Notes under the pieces: model-generated | Seen by the model: only the letters and a program-made list of their open reading frames with translations | What the model was told of the DNA's origin: nothing | Database searches by the model: none | Translations under genes and position numbers: made by a program | Assembly: GCF_001280845.1 (NCBI RefSeq) | Contig: NZ_LGHP01000002.1 | Span: forward strand, 1,109,613-1,173,612 | DNA length: 64,000 bases | Direction of reading: 5' to 3' | From: Bacillus sp. FJAT-28004 | Lineage (GTDB): Bacteria; Bacillota; Bacilli; Paenibacillales; Paenibacillaceae | Shown: positions 32,862-40,895 of the stretch, in pieces | Layout of the letters: every line of letters starts with the position of its first letter | Position numbering within the stretch: the stretch's first letter is position 1

Positions 32862-35800
32862 CTAGCTAATCGTTTGCTTCGAGGAGGGCGCTGACTCGCC
32901 ATTCGCGTTTTCTGAGGTTACATAAAAGGAACCAGTGACAAGCGGTGCAACGTACTCAAAGCTTGTTTCCAAGGTCGATCCGATTTTTGAATATTTACCA
33001 TCGTTTTTTGCGCTGTAGTAAATATTATATTGCGTCACTTGGTCGGACACACTGTTCGCTGCCCAAGTTAATCGCACGCTCAGATCCGTTTTCGCGGCTT
33101 GTAAGCCTGTTGGAGTGGCAGGTGCTGTTGTTGAACCAGATCCATTTCCACTTGAGTTGTCACCGCCAGTAGGCGGCTTAGGGGTGCTCGGCGTATTGCC
33201 AAATTGTGCGATTTGACTAGGTGCTGATTCTTTGCCGACCACATCAACCGCTGTTACGTAATAGGTGTAGTTTTGAGCATTGGAAGCATACACCTTCATC
33301 CGTTTGTCTGAACCGACCGTAATGGATTCCCCTTGCTTCTCGTAAGGACCTTGATTAGCCGATCTATACACTCGATATCCGACGACATCAGCAGCTTTAC
33401 TGTCGCTAAATGTCAATACGAGCACTCCATCCGACGATTGCAGCTTAATGCTTGCCGGAGGCGGAGGAGCAGCCCCATCATCAACGCGAGGGTCTGGTTT
33501 AGATGGCGCATTGTTTTCCGCATCCGCAGGAAGGTAGATATTAATTGGACGACGGCTGCTTGCTGGAAGCTTCTGCTGTGCTGCCTTAATCTCATCCATA
33601 AGAACATCCAGCGGTTTTTTACGCTTAATTACGATTTGTTCCTTAACCATATCGCTAGGAGTAGCTTTGTTTGGAACATAGTTAACGCCATTGAAAGAGA
33701 TATATGCCATCTTCACGAGCGCGTCATCTGTTTTCTTAGGTATATCTTTTTTGTTGAACCAGTCGGTAACAAGCATGCCGGCTTCCTTCGTTAATTTACT
33801 CGGAAGCATGCCGCTAGCGCTCGACACCGTAGCTTTGACAATGCCGGATGGCCGTTCAAATTCTTTGGTGACGAAAACATCAGGTTTCTTCTCTGCCATC
33901 TTATTCATAATAAGTGCCCATATTGAACGAGCTCGCGTTTTACCGACCTCGGATAGGGAGTTGACCTGTTCCTCATAACCGGCCCACACGCCCAATGTGA
34001 TATCCGGTGAGAAGCCCATGAACCAAACGTCACCGTAGCTTTGTGTGGATCCTGTTTTACCAGCAATAGGAATTTCACCGTATTTATCGAATTGCGATTT
34101 CAATTTGTTTGCGGAACCGTTTCTGCTTGAAATAACAGTCGATAACATATCCGTCATCAAAAATGCGCTTTGCTCCGAGAACACTCGTTTTGATTCCTGT
34201 TTATGTTCATATACAATTTTTCCGTTTGCGTCTGTAATTTTTTGAATCATATAAGCATCATTGAAAACGCCTTTGTTCGGGATAGAGCCATAAGCATTCG
34301 TAAGCTCTTCTACCGATACGCCGATGCTTAAGCCGCCAATTACACCGGTTTGCGCATAAGCATCTTCCGGCTGCAGCGTCGTAATGCCTAGTTTTTTAAC
34401 AAATTCCCAAGCATTTCCAATTTTGACTTCCTCATTGAAAATTTTCAAAGCAGGCAAGTTCAATGAACGGTTTAACGCTTCACGCGCCGTAACTAGACCC
34501 GCGAATTTACGGTTTACGTTCATCGGGATATGGAAACCCTTCTGGCCATCCTTGAGAACAATTGGAGCATCATCAATAATGCTTGCGGGTTGAATAATAC
34601 CCATCTCGATAGCTGGAAGATAGGCCGCAAGTGTTTTCATCGTTGATCCGGGCTGCCTTGTCATCTGAGTGGCATAGTTTAACTGCTCCTCGTAGAAGTC
34701 GCGGCCTTCCAGCATTCCGACTATTGCGCCAGTCTTGTGATCGAGCATGACCGCAGCAATCTGCTCAAGCCCTTTTTTCTCGCTGTATGGTGTAAAGTTC
34801 TCATCATTCGTGCCAATCTCACGCATGAGCTGGTAGATATCCTTGTCAATCGTCGTATGAACATGGTAGCCGCCGCGAAGCAAATGATCGCGAGCTTCTT
34901 CAATTAGTGGTGCATTTTCTTTTTTGCGAAGGTCTGCTTTGGTTAATGTAGAGTCCTGCGCCATTAGCATAATTTCCGCCGCTTGGCGTTCCGCTTCAAG
35001 CATTAGATAAGGATAGGTAGTGTAAGCTTTCTCTTTTGTCTTAGCCAACGTTTTCCTAATATCGAATTGGAGTGCTTCGTCATACTCCTGCTGAGTAATC
35101 CGCCCAGTCTCGAACATCCGCATCAATACAGTTTTTTGACGTCCTAGCGCGAGTTTGAAGCCTGCTTCATTGAATTGACCTTTACCTGTGAATGCTGTAT
35201 AGGCAGAAGGCCTTTGCGGAAGGCCAGCTAAATAGGCAGACTGCGCGATATTCAACTGGTTTAGATCAGTAATATCAAATATCCCTTTGGCAGCTGCTTT
35301 AATTCCGAACAAATTGTAGCCGCTAGAACCGTTCCCAAAAGGAACTTTATTCAAATAGGCTGCTAAAATTTCTTCTTTCGTTAAATAACGTTCCATGCGC
35401 AGCGATAAAAATATTTCTTTAATCTTACGGCTATCGGTTTTGTCCAAACTCAGAAATACGCGGCGAGCAAGCTGCTGAGTAAGCGTACTTCCGCCCGTTT
35501 GCGTATCTTCATTTAGAAGCTTTTGCTTTACTGCACGTCCTAGGCCGTTAATGTCTACGCCGTAATGCTCCAAAAAGTTATTATCTTCAATACCGAGTAC
35601 GGCATTAATAACCTGCGGCGGTAAATCATCATATGTAATAATCATTCGGTCCTCTGACGTTCTTAGCTGTCCGACAAGTGAAGCATCATTGAAGTAAACA
35701 AATCCAGTTATGGCATTTTCGCCGACTTTTTCGACAATAACGGATCGAGGTCTTACGGTTTCGTCTTTCACAAGCGCTGCCACATAACCAGTTACTGCTC

Positions 35801-35924
35801 CACCGGCAAGCAATCCGATGAAGATTCCGAAATATACCATCCATTTTACTGTTATAAAAGTTACGATTCCAAATGTACGCCATTTGCTTCTTTTGTTTGG
35901 CGCAGGTTGACGATCTTCTTGCAT
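32862..35924 (-). CDS. Class A penicillin-binding protein (PBP1A family) with FN3-like C-terminus
   Basis: 1020 residues. A short cytoplasmic tail and membrane anchor (about 19-45) precede the GT51 glycosyltransferase domain (about 85-265; catalytic Glu in GIEDNNFLEHYG, plus TGGSTLTQQLAR). The transpeptidase domain (about 380-690) has Ser in GSTMKTLAAY and KTGS in IAGKTGSTQSYGDVWF. After about residue 800 there are two fibronectin-type-III-like modules separated by a Gly/Ser/Thr linker. It polymerises and cross-links peptidoglycan. PonA of B. subtilis also carries an FN3 module, but two here make the protein long. It lies between an aldo/keto reductase and divergent tyrS. Confidence 0.93.
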   Translation of the reverse strand: MQEDRQPAPNKRSKWRTFGIVTFITVKWMVYFGIFIGLLAGGAVTGYVAALVKDETVRPRSVIVEKVGENAITGFVYFNDASLVGQLRTSEDRMIITYDDLPPQVINAVLGIEDNNFLEHYGVDINGLGRAVKQKLLNEDTQTGGSTLTQQLARRVFLSLDKTDSRKIKEIFLSLRMERYLTKEEILAAYLNKVPFGNGSSGYNLFGIKAAAKGIFDITDLNQLNIAQSAYLAGLPQRPSAYTAFTGKGQFNEAGFKLALGRQKTVLMRMFETGRITQQEYDEALQFDIRKTLAKTKEKAYTTYPYLMLEAERQAAEIMLMAQDSTLTKADLRKKENAPLIEEARDHLLRGGYHVHTTIDKDIYQLMREIGTNDENFTPYSEKKGLEQIAAVMLDHKTGAIVGMLEGRDFYEEQLNYATQMTRQPGSTMKTLAAYLPAIEMGIIQPASIIDDAPIVLKDGQKGFHIPMNVNRKFAGLVTAREALNRSLNLPALKIFNEEVKIGNAWEFVKKLGITTLQPEDAYAQTGVIGGLSIGVSVEELTNAYGSIPNKGVFNDAYMIQKITDANGKIVYEHKQESKRVFSEQSAFLMTDMLSTVISSRNGSANKLKSQFDKYGEIPIAGKTGSTQSYGDVWFMGFSPDITLGVWAGYEEQVNSLSEVGKTRARSIWALIMNKMAEKKPDVFVTKEFERPSGIVKATVSSASGMLPSKLTKEAGMLVTDWFNKKDIPKKTDDALVKMAYISFNGVNYVPNKATPSDMVKEQIVIKRKKPLDVLMDEIKAAQQKLPASSRRPINIYLPADAENNAPSKPDPRVDDGAAPPPPASIKLQSSDGVLVLTFSDSKAADVVGYRVYRSANQGPYEKQGESITVGSDKRMKVYASNAQNYTYYVTAVDVVGKESAPSQIAQFGNTPSTPKPPTGGDNSSGNGSGSTTAPATPTGLQAAKTDLSVRLTWAANSVSDQVTQYNIYYSAKNDGKYSKIGSTLETSFEYVAPLVTGSFYVTSENANGESAPSSKQTIS

Positions 35925-35955
35925 TTATATAACTCCTCCTCCAAATAGCACACCT

Positions 35956-35961
35956 ATTATA
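35956..35961 (-). promoter_or_regulatory. Extended -10 promoter element of the PBP gene
   Basis: The minus strand reads TGTTATAAT, an extended -10, 32 bp upstream of the start codon. The -35 is weak. Confidence 0.55.
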
Positions 35962-35997
35962 ACATAAATCGCTAAAGTAACGCATTCTTTCCTTGCA

Positions 35998-36026
35998 TTG
36001 ACTTCGCTGCACTGCTATGGTATAAA
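35998..36026 (+). promoter_or_regulatory. tyrS: Sigma-A promoter of the tyrS T-box transcript
   Basis: TTGACT (35998-36003) and TATAAA (36021-36026) are separated by 17 bp, upstream of the leader RNA. Confidence 0.75.
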
Positions 36027-36059
36027 TTCAATAATGTTTTATCTAATCAATGCTTTGAA

Positions 36060-36370
36060 GGGCATGAGTAGACAGCGAATCGTACTTTCAGAGAGCCGGT
36101 GGGTGGTGGAAACCGGCATGCGCCGCTTGTTGAATTACCGCCTGGAGCTAAGTGAAGGAACCGTTTGCTGACAATCGTCTGCACATTTTGGCATTAGAGC
36201 CTGTGGGGCAGTCGAATCAGCCGTAGTAGTTCACTTCGGAGCCCGTCTCCGTTATCAACAACGAAGTGAGAGTACCTCTTTTTTTAATGTAAAAAAGGCA
36301 GGAGTACTCTAACGAGGGTGGTACCGCGAGCTAATCCTTCTCGTCCCTTGGGGCTGGAAGGATTTTTTAT
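36060..36370 (+). promoter_or_regulatory. tyrS: T-box riboswitch controlling tyrS
   Basis: The leader opens with AGAGAGCCGG and a CCGGT/ACCGG hairpin. A TAC codon at 36136-36138 is a candidate tyrosine specifier. The antiterminator core GGGTGGTACCGCG starts near 36316. The terminator AATCCTTC (36333-36340) pairs with GAAGGATT (36357-36364), followed by T residues. Uncharged tRNA-Tyr should favour readthrough. Confidence 0.92.
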
Positions 36371-36405
36371 GTCTATATAGACGCATACAAGGGAGGAAAA
36401 GTTCT

Positions 36406-37662
36406 ATGGTAAAGTGGGAAAGTTTAACCAAAGAGCAGCAAAGTGAGGTCGAGCGTCAGCTGGCTGTCATTCGCCGCGGCGTTGTGGAGATTGTACCTGA
36501 GGATGATTTGAAAAATAAAATTGCGAATTCTGTCGCAACAGGCACGCCATTAAATGTAAAGCTAGGACTTGATCCTTCAGCGCCAGACATTCATATCGGC
36601 CATACTGTTGTTCTGCACAAGCTGCGTCAATTCCAGGAACTTGGTCATCAGGTTCAGCTGATTATCGGTGATTTTACAGGCAGAATTGGTGATCCGACTG
36701 GGAAATCAGAAACGCGGAAGCAATTGTCGGAAGAAGATGTGAAGCGAAATGCGGAAACATACCAGAAACAAATTTACAAAATATTAGATCCACAGCAAAC
36801 AAAGCTCTACTACAACTCGGAATGGCTTGCACCGCTTAACTTCGCGGATGTTGTTAATCTAGCGGGGAAAGTAACGGTTGCACGAATGATGGAGCGTGAT
36901 GATTTTACGAAGCGCTACACGAATGGTTTGCCGATCAGCATTCATGAGTTTTTCTACCCGCTGATGCAGGGATACGATTCCATTGCTCTTAATTCTGATG
37001 TGGAGCTGGGAGGAACGGATCAGACATTCAACCTGCTGATGGGCAGAACTTTGCAGAAGGAATATAATAAACCGGGACAGATCGCGATCATGACTCCCTT
37101 GATCGAAGGGCTGGACGGCGTAAATAAAATGAGCAAAAGTTTGGGTAATTACATCGGCATTGATGAAGAGCCCAACCAAATTTACGGCAAATCCATGTCG
37201 ATTCCAGATAGGCTTATGCTCAAATATTACGAGCTTGCTACCGATTTAAGCAACGAGGAGCTGGCGGCATTGAAAGCAGCGCTCGCAGATGGATCGGTAC
37301 ATCCACGCGATGCGAAAATGCAGCTTGGGGCGACATTTGTACGAATGTACCATGGTGAAGCGGCAGCGATAGCAGCGGAAAATCATTTTATAACGGTATT
37401 TCAACAACGCGCGTTGCCAGATGATATTGAAGAGGCGGCTATTTCCTCGGATCAATTGGAAAATGGTCAGATTGGGATCGTGAAGCTCTTGACTTTGCTC
37501 GGCTTGCAGCCAACGAGCAGTGAAGCTAGAAGAAGCGTTCAGCAAGGTGCCGTACGTCTAAATGAAGAAAAAATAACAGATATTAATGTGAATATCGCTC
37601 CTAAGGATGACGACGTGATTCAAGTTGGTAAACGTAAATTTATAAAAATTAAATTAAAATAA
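36406..37662 (+). CDS. tyrS: Tyrosyl-tRNA synthetase
   Basis: 418 residues, the usual size. Class I signatures: PDIHIGHTVVLHKL near 57 (HIGH motif), YDSIALNSDVELGGTDQTFN near 185 for tyrosine recognition, and KMSKSLGN near 243 (KMSKS loop). A C-terminal S4-like RNA-binding domain (about 350-415) ends the protein. It charges tRNA-Tyr in the cytoplasm. GGGAGG precedes the ATG, and the T-box leader controls it. A terminator lies immediately downstream. Confidence 0.97.
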   Translation: MVKWESLTKEQQSEVERQLAVIRRGVVEIVPEDDLKNKIANSVATGTPLNVKLGLDPSAPDIHIGHTVVLHKLRQFQELGHQVQLIIGDFTGRIGDPTGKSETRKQLSEEDVKRNAETYQKQIYKILDPQQTKLYYNSEWLAPLNFADVVNLAGKVTVARMMERDDFTKRYTNGLPISIHEFFYPLMQGYDSIALNSDVELGGTDQTFNLLMGRTLQKEYNKPGQIAIMTPLIEGLDGVNKMSKSLGNYIGIDEEPNQIYGKSMSIPDRLMLKYYELATDLSNEELAALKAALADGSVHPRDAKMQLGATFVRMYHGEAAAIAAENHFITVFQQRALPDDIEEAAISSDQLENGQIGIVKLLTLLGLQPTSSEARRSVQQGAVRLNEEKITDINVNIAPKDDDVIQVGKRKFIKIKLK

Positions 37663-37673
37663 TTGGTCTAATA

Positions 37674-37715
37674 GAGCTTGTTGAAATGATAAAATTCAAC
37701 AAGTTCTTTTTTTTT
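37674..37715 (+). terminator. Terminator after tyrS
   Basis: CTTGTTGAA (37677-37685) pairs with TTCAACAAG (37695-37703), followed by a long T run. Confidence 0.88.
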
Positions 37716-37740
37716 GAAACAAAAAAGCGTTTTCAACGTA
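37715..37740 (+). promoter_or_regulatory. Sigma-W-type promoter of yuaF-floT
   Basis: TGAAAC (37715-37720), 16 bp, CGTA (37737-37740): an exact match to the ECF sigma-W consensus. It abuts the tyrS terminator tail. yuaF-floT is sigma-W-controlled in B. subtilis, so this strongly suggests envelope-stress control here. Confidence 0.8.
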
Positions 37741-37793
37741 TTAAATAACGGAAGCATTAACAGGTTATGGATACTATGGAAGGGGGGAGAGAG

Positions 37794-38324
37794 TTGGAGA
37801 CGCTATTTATGTCTTGTCTAGTCGGAGGAATCCTTTACGCACTCGTAAGTATTATTTTTGGGGATTTGATCGGGCAGGCACTCGATGGTGCACTCGATTT
37901 TTTATCCTTAGACGGTCATTCATGGCTGTCGCCGACTGCGCTAGTGGGCGGGATAACCACTTTTGGCGGGGCAGGGATCCTACTCGGACGCTACACTGCA
38001 TTTGGTTCAACTGCGATCGTGATTATCTCTTTACTCATCGCACTTACAGCAGGAATAGCTGTTTTCTTTCTCTACATTAAGCCTATGGAGCAAAGCGAGA
38101 ATTCTATCGCTTTTTCGCTTAATGATTTGTCGGGTAAGCTTGGGGAGGTGCTGGTCCCCATTTCTGCAAAAGGGTATGGCGAAGTGATGGTTAAGGTGGG
38201 AGCAGGATTTACGAATCAAATTGCCGCTAGTTTCGAAGGCGTTGAAATTACAAGCGGCTCGAGAGTTGTTGTTGTTGAGGTAAGGGATAGCACTCTGTAT
38301 GTTTCGGAAGTGAATTTATCTTAA
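37794..38324 (+). CDS. yuaF: YuaF/NfeD2-like membrane protein
   Basis: About 177 residues from a TTG at 37794 behind a G-rich ribosome site; an ATG at 37767 lies upstream of that site. Three membrane segments (about 5-25, 45-65 and 70-95 by hydrophobicity) precede a small beta-rich cytoplasmic domain (about 115-175) with GKLGEVLVPISAKGYGEVMV and GSRVVVVEV, the NfeD OB fold. NfeD-type proteins partner flotillins and influence membrane fluidity domains. It is followed after 26 bp by floT, as in B. subtilis, and has a sigma-W promoter. Confidence 0.87.
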   Translation: METLFMSCLVGGILYALVSIIFGDLIGQALDGALDFLSLDGHSWLSPTALVGGITTFGGAGILLGRYTAFGSTAIVIISLLIALTAGIAVFFLYIKPMEQSENSIAFSLNDLSGKLGEVLVPISAKGYGEVMVKVGAGFTNQIAASFEGVEITSGSRVVVVEVRDSTLYVSEVNLS

Positions 38325-38350
38325 TTGATGCAGCTGAAGGGGGAAAATCA

Positions 38351-39874
38351 ATGGAAGATTATTACATTATACCTGCAATCGTTGTCGGAGTTTTCGTTAT
38401 ATTAGGTCTTGCCTTCTGGGCGCGCTACAAAACAGTTAGTCCGGACGAGGCGATGCTCGTAACGGGATCGTTTCTGGGAACCCGAAATGCGAGTACGGAT
38501 GAATCTGGGCGCAAAGTGAAAATAATTAGAGGCGGAGGCGCGTTTATTCTGCCGATATTCCAAAAGGCTGAGTTTCTATCTTTATTGTCGCATAAGCTGG
38601 ATGTGTCAACGCCTGAGGTTTACACAGAGCAAGGCGTGCCTGTAATGGCGGACGGTGTAGCGATAATTAAAATTGGCGGCGCGGTTGAAGATGTGGCGAC
38701 GGCGGCAGAACAATTTCTAGGCAAGCCTACCGAAGCACTCAAGGGTGAAGCACAGGAAGTATTGGAAGGACATTTGCGCGCTATTCTAGGATCTATGACC
38801 GTTGAAGAGGTTTATCGCAACCGTGATAAATTTGCGCAAGAGGTACAAGGGGTTGCAGCTAAGGATTTGAAAAAAATGGGTCTTCAAATCGTTTCCTTCA
38901 CGATCAAGGATTTGCGCGATAAGCATGGATATTTGGATGCGCTGGGCAAGCCGCGAATTGCTGCTGTAAAGAGAGACGCTGAAATTGCTGAAGCTGAAGC
39001 CATTCGGGATGCTAGAATTCAGAAAGCACTCGCTGCCGAGGCCGGTCAAAAAGCTGAGCTTGTGCGTGATACCAATATAGCGGAAGCCGAGAAGGAAAAG
39101 GAAATGAAGGTCGCTACATTTAAGCGTGATCAGGATACGGCAAGAGCGGAAGCGGATCAAGCTTATTCGATTCATGAAGCTCGCGCTAAGCAAAACGTAG
39201 TAGAAGAGCAAATGAAGGTTGAACTCGTGCGTAAAGAACGTGAGATCGATCTTGAAGGAAAAGAGATATTGCGTCGTGAGAAGCAGTATGATGCTGAAGT
39301 GAAGAAAAAAGCGGATGCTGACCGTTACGCGGTTGTTCAAGCGGCGGAAGCGAATAAAGCGAAGCTTCTTAACGAAGCCGATGCTCTGCAATATCGTATT
39401 GAAGCGGAAGCAAAGGCGCATGCTACACAGAAACGATTGGATGGATTAGCTGTTGCAGAAGCGGAGAGAGCGAAGGGTACAGCAGAGGCAGACGTTATTC
39501 GACTTCGCGGATTAGCGGAAGCGGAGGCTAAAGAGAAGTTAGCCGAAGCCTTCGAGAAGTTTGGTGAAGCTGCAATACTTGATATTATCGTAAAAATGCT
39601 TCCTGAGCTGGCAGGGAAAATTGCAGGCCCTATCAGCAACATTGATAAGCTTACCGTTGTTGACACCGGAAATGGTGAAGGGGCAGCTCGTTTAAGCAAT
39701 TATGTGACTTCATTAATGTCTACTGCGCCGGAAATGCTGAAGAGCGTATCGGGAATCGATGTGAATGCAATCATTAAAGGATTGACGACAAAAGGTATTA
39801 ATCTACCAACAGCAACCAGCAAGCCAGTAGATATTGCGGCTGCTCCCACAGTGATTAAACTTCCTGAACAATAA
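38351..39874 (+). CDS. floT: Flotillin FloT
   Basis: 507 residues, matching B. subtilis FloT (509). An N-terminal hydrophobic hairpin (about 5-25) precedes the SPFH/PHB domain (about 30-210). A long Ala/Glu/Lys-rich coiled coil follows (about 210-400), full of the EAEA-type repeats that mark flotillins, and a C-terminal oligomerisation segment. It scaffolds membrane microdomains with NfeD-like YuaF, affecting signalling and wall synthesis. GGGGGAAA precedes the ATG. Coiled-coil composition creates long spurious open frames on the other strand. A bidirectional terminator follows. Confidence 0.95.
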   Translation: MEDYYIIPAIVVGVFVILGLAFWARYKTVSPDEAMLVTGSFLGTRNASTDESGRKVKIIRGGGAFILPIFQKAEFLSLLSHKLDVSTPEVYTEQGVPVMADGVAIIKIGGAVEDVATAAEQFLGKPTEALKGEAQEVLEGHLRAILGSMTVEEVYRNRDKFAQEVQGVAAKDLKKMGLQIVSFTIKDLRDKHGYLDALGKPRIAAVKRDAEIAEAEAIRDARIQKALAAEAGQKAELVRDTNIAEAEKEKEMKVATFKRDQDTARAEADQAYSIHEARAKQNVVEEQMKVELVRKEREIDLEGKEILRREKQYDAEVKKKADADRYAVVQAAEANKAKLLNEADALQYRIEAEAKAHATQKRLDGLAVAEAERAKGTAEADVIRLRGLAEAEAKEKLAEAFEKFGEAAILDIIVKMLPELAGKIAGPISNIDKLTVVDTGNGEGAARLSNYVTSLMSTAPEMLKSVSGIDVNAIIKGLTTKGINLPTATSKPVDIAAAPTVIKLPEQ

Positions 39875-39890
39875 AAGCAGTGTAAACAGA

Positions 39891-39926
39891 AAAAAACCTT
39901 GAACCAATTGGTTCAAGGTTTTTTTG
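39891..39926. terminator. Bidirectional terminator between floT and rpsD
   Basis: AAAACCTTGAACCAATTGGT continues into an almost perfect palindrome with A and T runs on either side. It serves floT (+) and rpsD (-). Confidence 0.93.
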
Positions 39927-39930
39927 ATTA

Positions 39931-40533
39931 TTAACGGCTGTAGAATTCGACGATTTGTTTCTCGTCGATATCTTGGGAAAGCTCACCGCGGTCAGGCAGA
40001 CGAAGGAATTTACCTTCCATTGCTTGATCGTTGAACTCCAAGTAGTTCGGAAGGTGATGACGGCCTTCCATAGCTTCTTTAATTGTTCTAAGGCTGCGGC
40101 TGCGCTCGCGCAAACCGATTACATCGCCAAGAGAAACGCTATAAGAAGCGATATCCACTTTCTTGCCGTTTACAGTTACGTGACCATGTGATACCAACTG
40201 ACGAGCTCCTGCACGGGAGTTGGAAAGGCCAAGACGGTAAACGAGGTTGTCAAGACGGCTTTCAAGGAGGCCCATGAAGTTTTCACCGGCTTTACCTTTC
40301 ATTTTTGCCGCTTTGTCAAACAAGTTGCGGAATTGTTTTTCGTTCAAACCGTACATGTGACGAAGCTTTTGTTTCTCTTGCAATTGAACGCCGTAACCGC
40401 TCATTTTTCTGCGTTGGTTAGGGCCGTGTTGACCCGGTGGAAAAGCGCGTTTTGCAAGTTCTTTACCCGTTCCGCTCAAAGAGATTCCAAGGCGACGGCT
40501 TAGTTTAAATTTAGGTCCTGTATAACGTGACAT
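39931..40533 (-). CDS. rpsD: 30S ribosomal protein S4
   Basis: 200 residues from the ATG at 40533 (MSRYTGPKFKLSRR), the normal S4 length. Upstream in-frame codons belong to the leader and ribosome site. The S4 RNA-binding domain (about 92-155) contains ESRLDNLVYRLGLSNSRAGARQLVSHGHV. It is a primary 16S rRNA binder and, in Bacillus, represses its own translation through a leader structure. An elaborate stem structure and a consensus promoter lie upstream. Proximity to tyrS and acsA is as in B. subtilis. Confidence 0.97.
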   Translation of the reverse strand: MSRYTGPKFKLSRRLGISLSGTGKELAKRAFPPGQHGPNQRRKMSGYGVQLQEKQKLRHMYGLNEKQFRNLFDKAAKMKGKAGENFMGLLESRLDNLVYRLGLSNSRAGARQLVSHGHVTVNGKKVDIASYSVSLGDVIGLRERSRSLRTIKEAMEGRHHLPNYLEFNDQAMEGKFLRLPDRGELSQDIDEKQIVEFYSR

Positions 40534-40565
40534 ACGTAATATTAACTCCTTCATCAAATAAATTT

Positions 40566-40690
40566 GTGAATGGGGTTGTGTTTCGCCGAATACGTTCAAC
40601 GTCCGAGCAAGCTCGTCCCTGATAGGCTAGTCAGCCGCTGGCCTATAGTGAACGTATTTCATGAGGGTGACACAAAACCGTACGCCCATC
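40566..40690 (-). promoter_or_regulatory. rpsD: Structured rpsD leader, probable S4 autoregulatory RNA
   Basis: Nested complementarities: AATACGTTCA (40589-40598) with TGAACGTATT (40649-40658); ATAGGC (40622-40627) with GCCTAT (40641-40646); GAGC/GCTC hairpin near 40605; and an outer GGTTGTGT/ACACAAAACC pairing. A multibranched leader directly before rpsD fits the known S4 autogenous control element of Bacillus. Confidence 0.65.
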
Positions 40691-40703
40691 TATTCATCAA
40701 TAA

Positions 40704-40733
40704 ATAATATATGAAATATATAGCCGTTGTCAA
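40704..40733 (-). promoter_or_regulatory. rpsD: Sigma-A promoter of rpsD
   Basis: The minus strand has consensus TTGACA (40733-40728) and TATTAT (40709-40704) separated by 18 bp, just upstream of the structured leader. Confidence 0.75.
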
Positions 40734-40895
40734 GGTTAACAAAGGAATTTTAATGATGAGTCATACACATCGAAAGTCCTATATTTAAAAGACATAGTAG
40801 TGCAAATTTCTCAAAAATGGAGTATGATGATTGTAATATTAAGTGAAAATAGGAAGCTCATCACCTTGGTTGACAGATGGAAGGGTTGGGGCTGC

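Noticed and set aside
37723..37736. cre-like AAAAAGCGTTTTCA in the spacer of the yuaF promoter
   Set aside because: The TG of the left half-site is missing, and the sequence is explained by the A/T-rich sigma-W spacer.
38786..39421. Long open frame (about 211 codons) on the minus strand inside floT
   Set aside because: It is antisense to the Ala/Glu/Lys-rich coiled coil of flotillin; the biased codon composition there removes stops on the other strand. No ribosome site or plausible protein.
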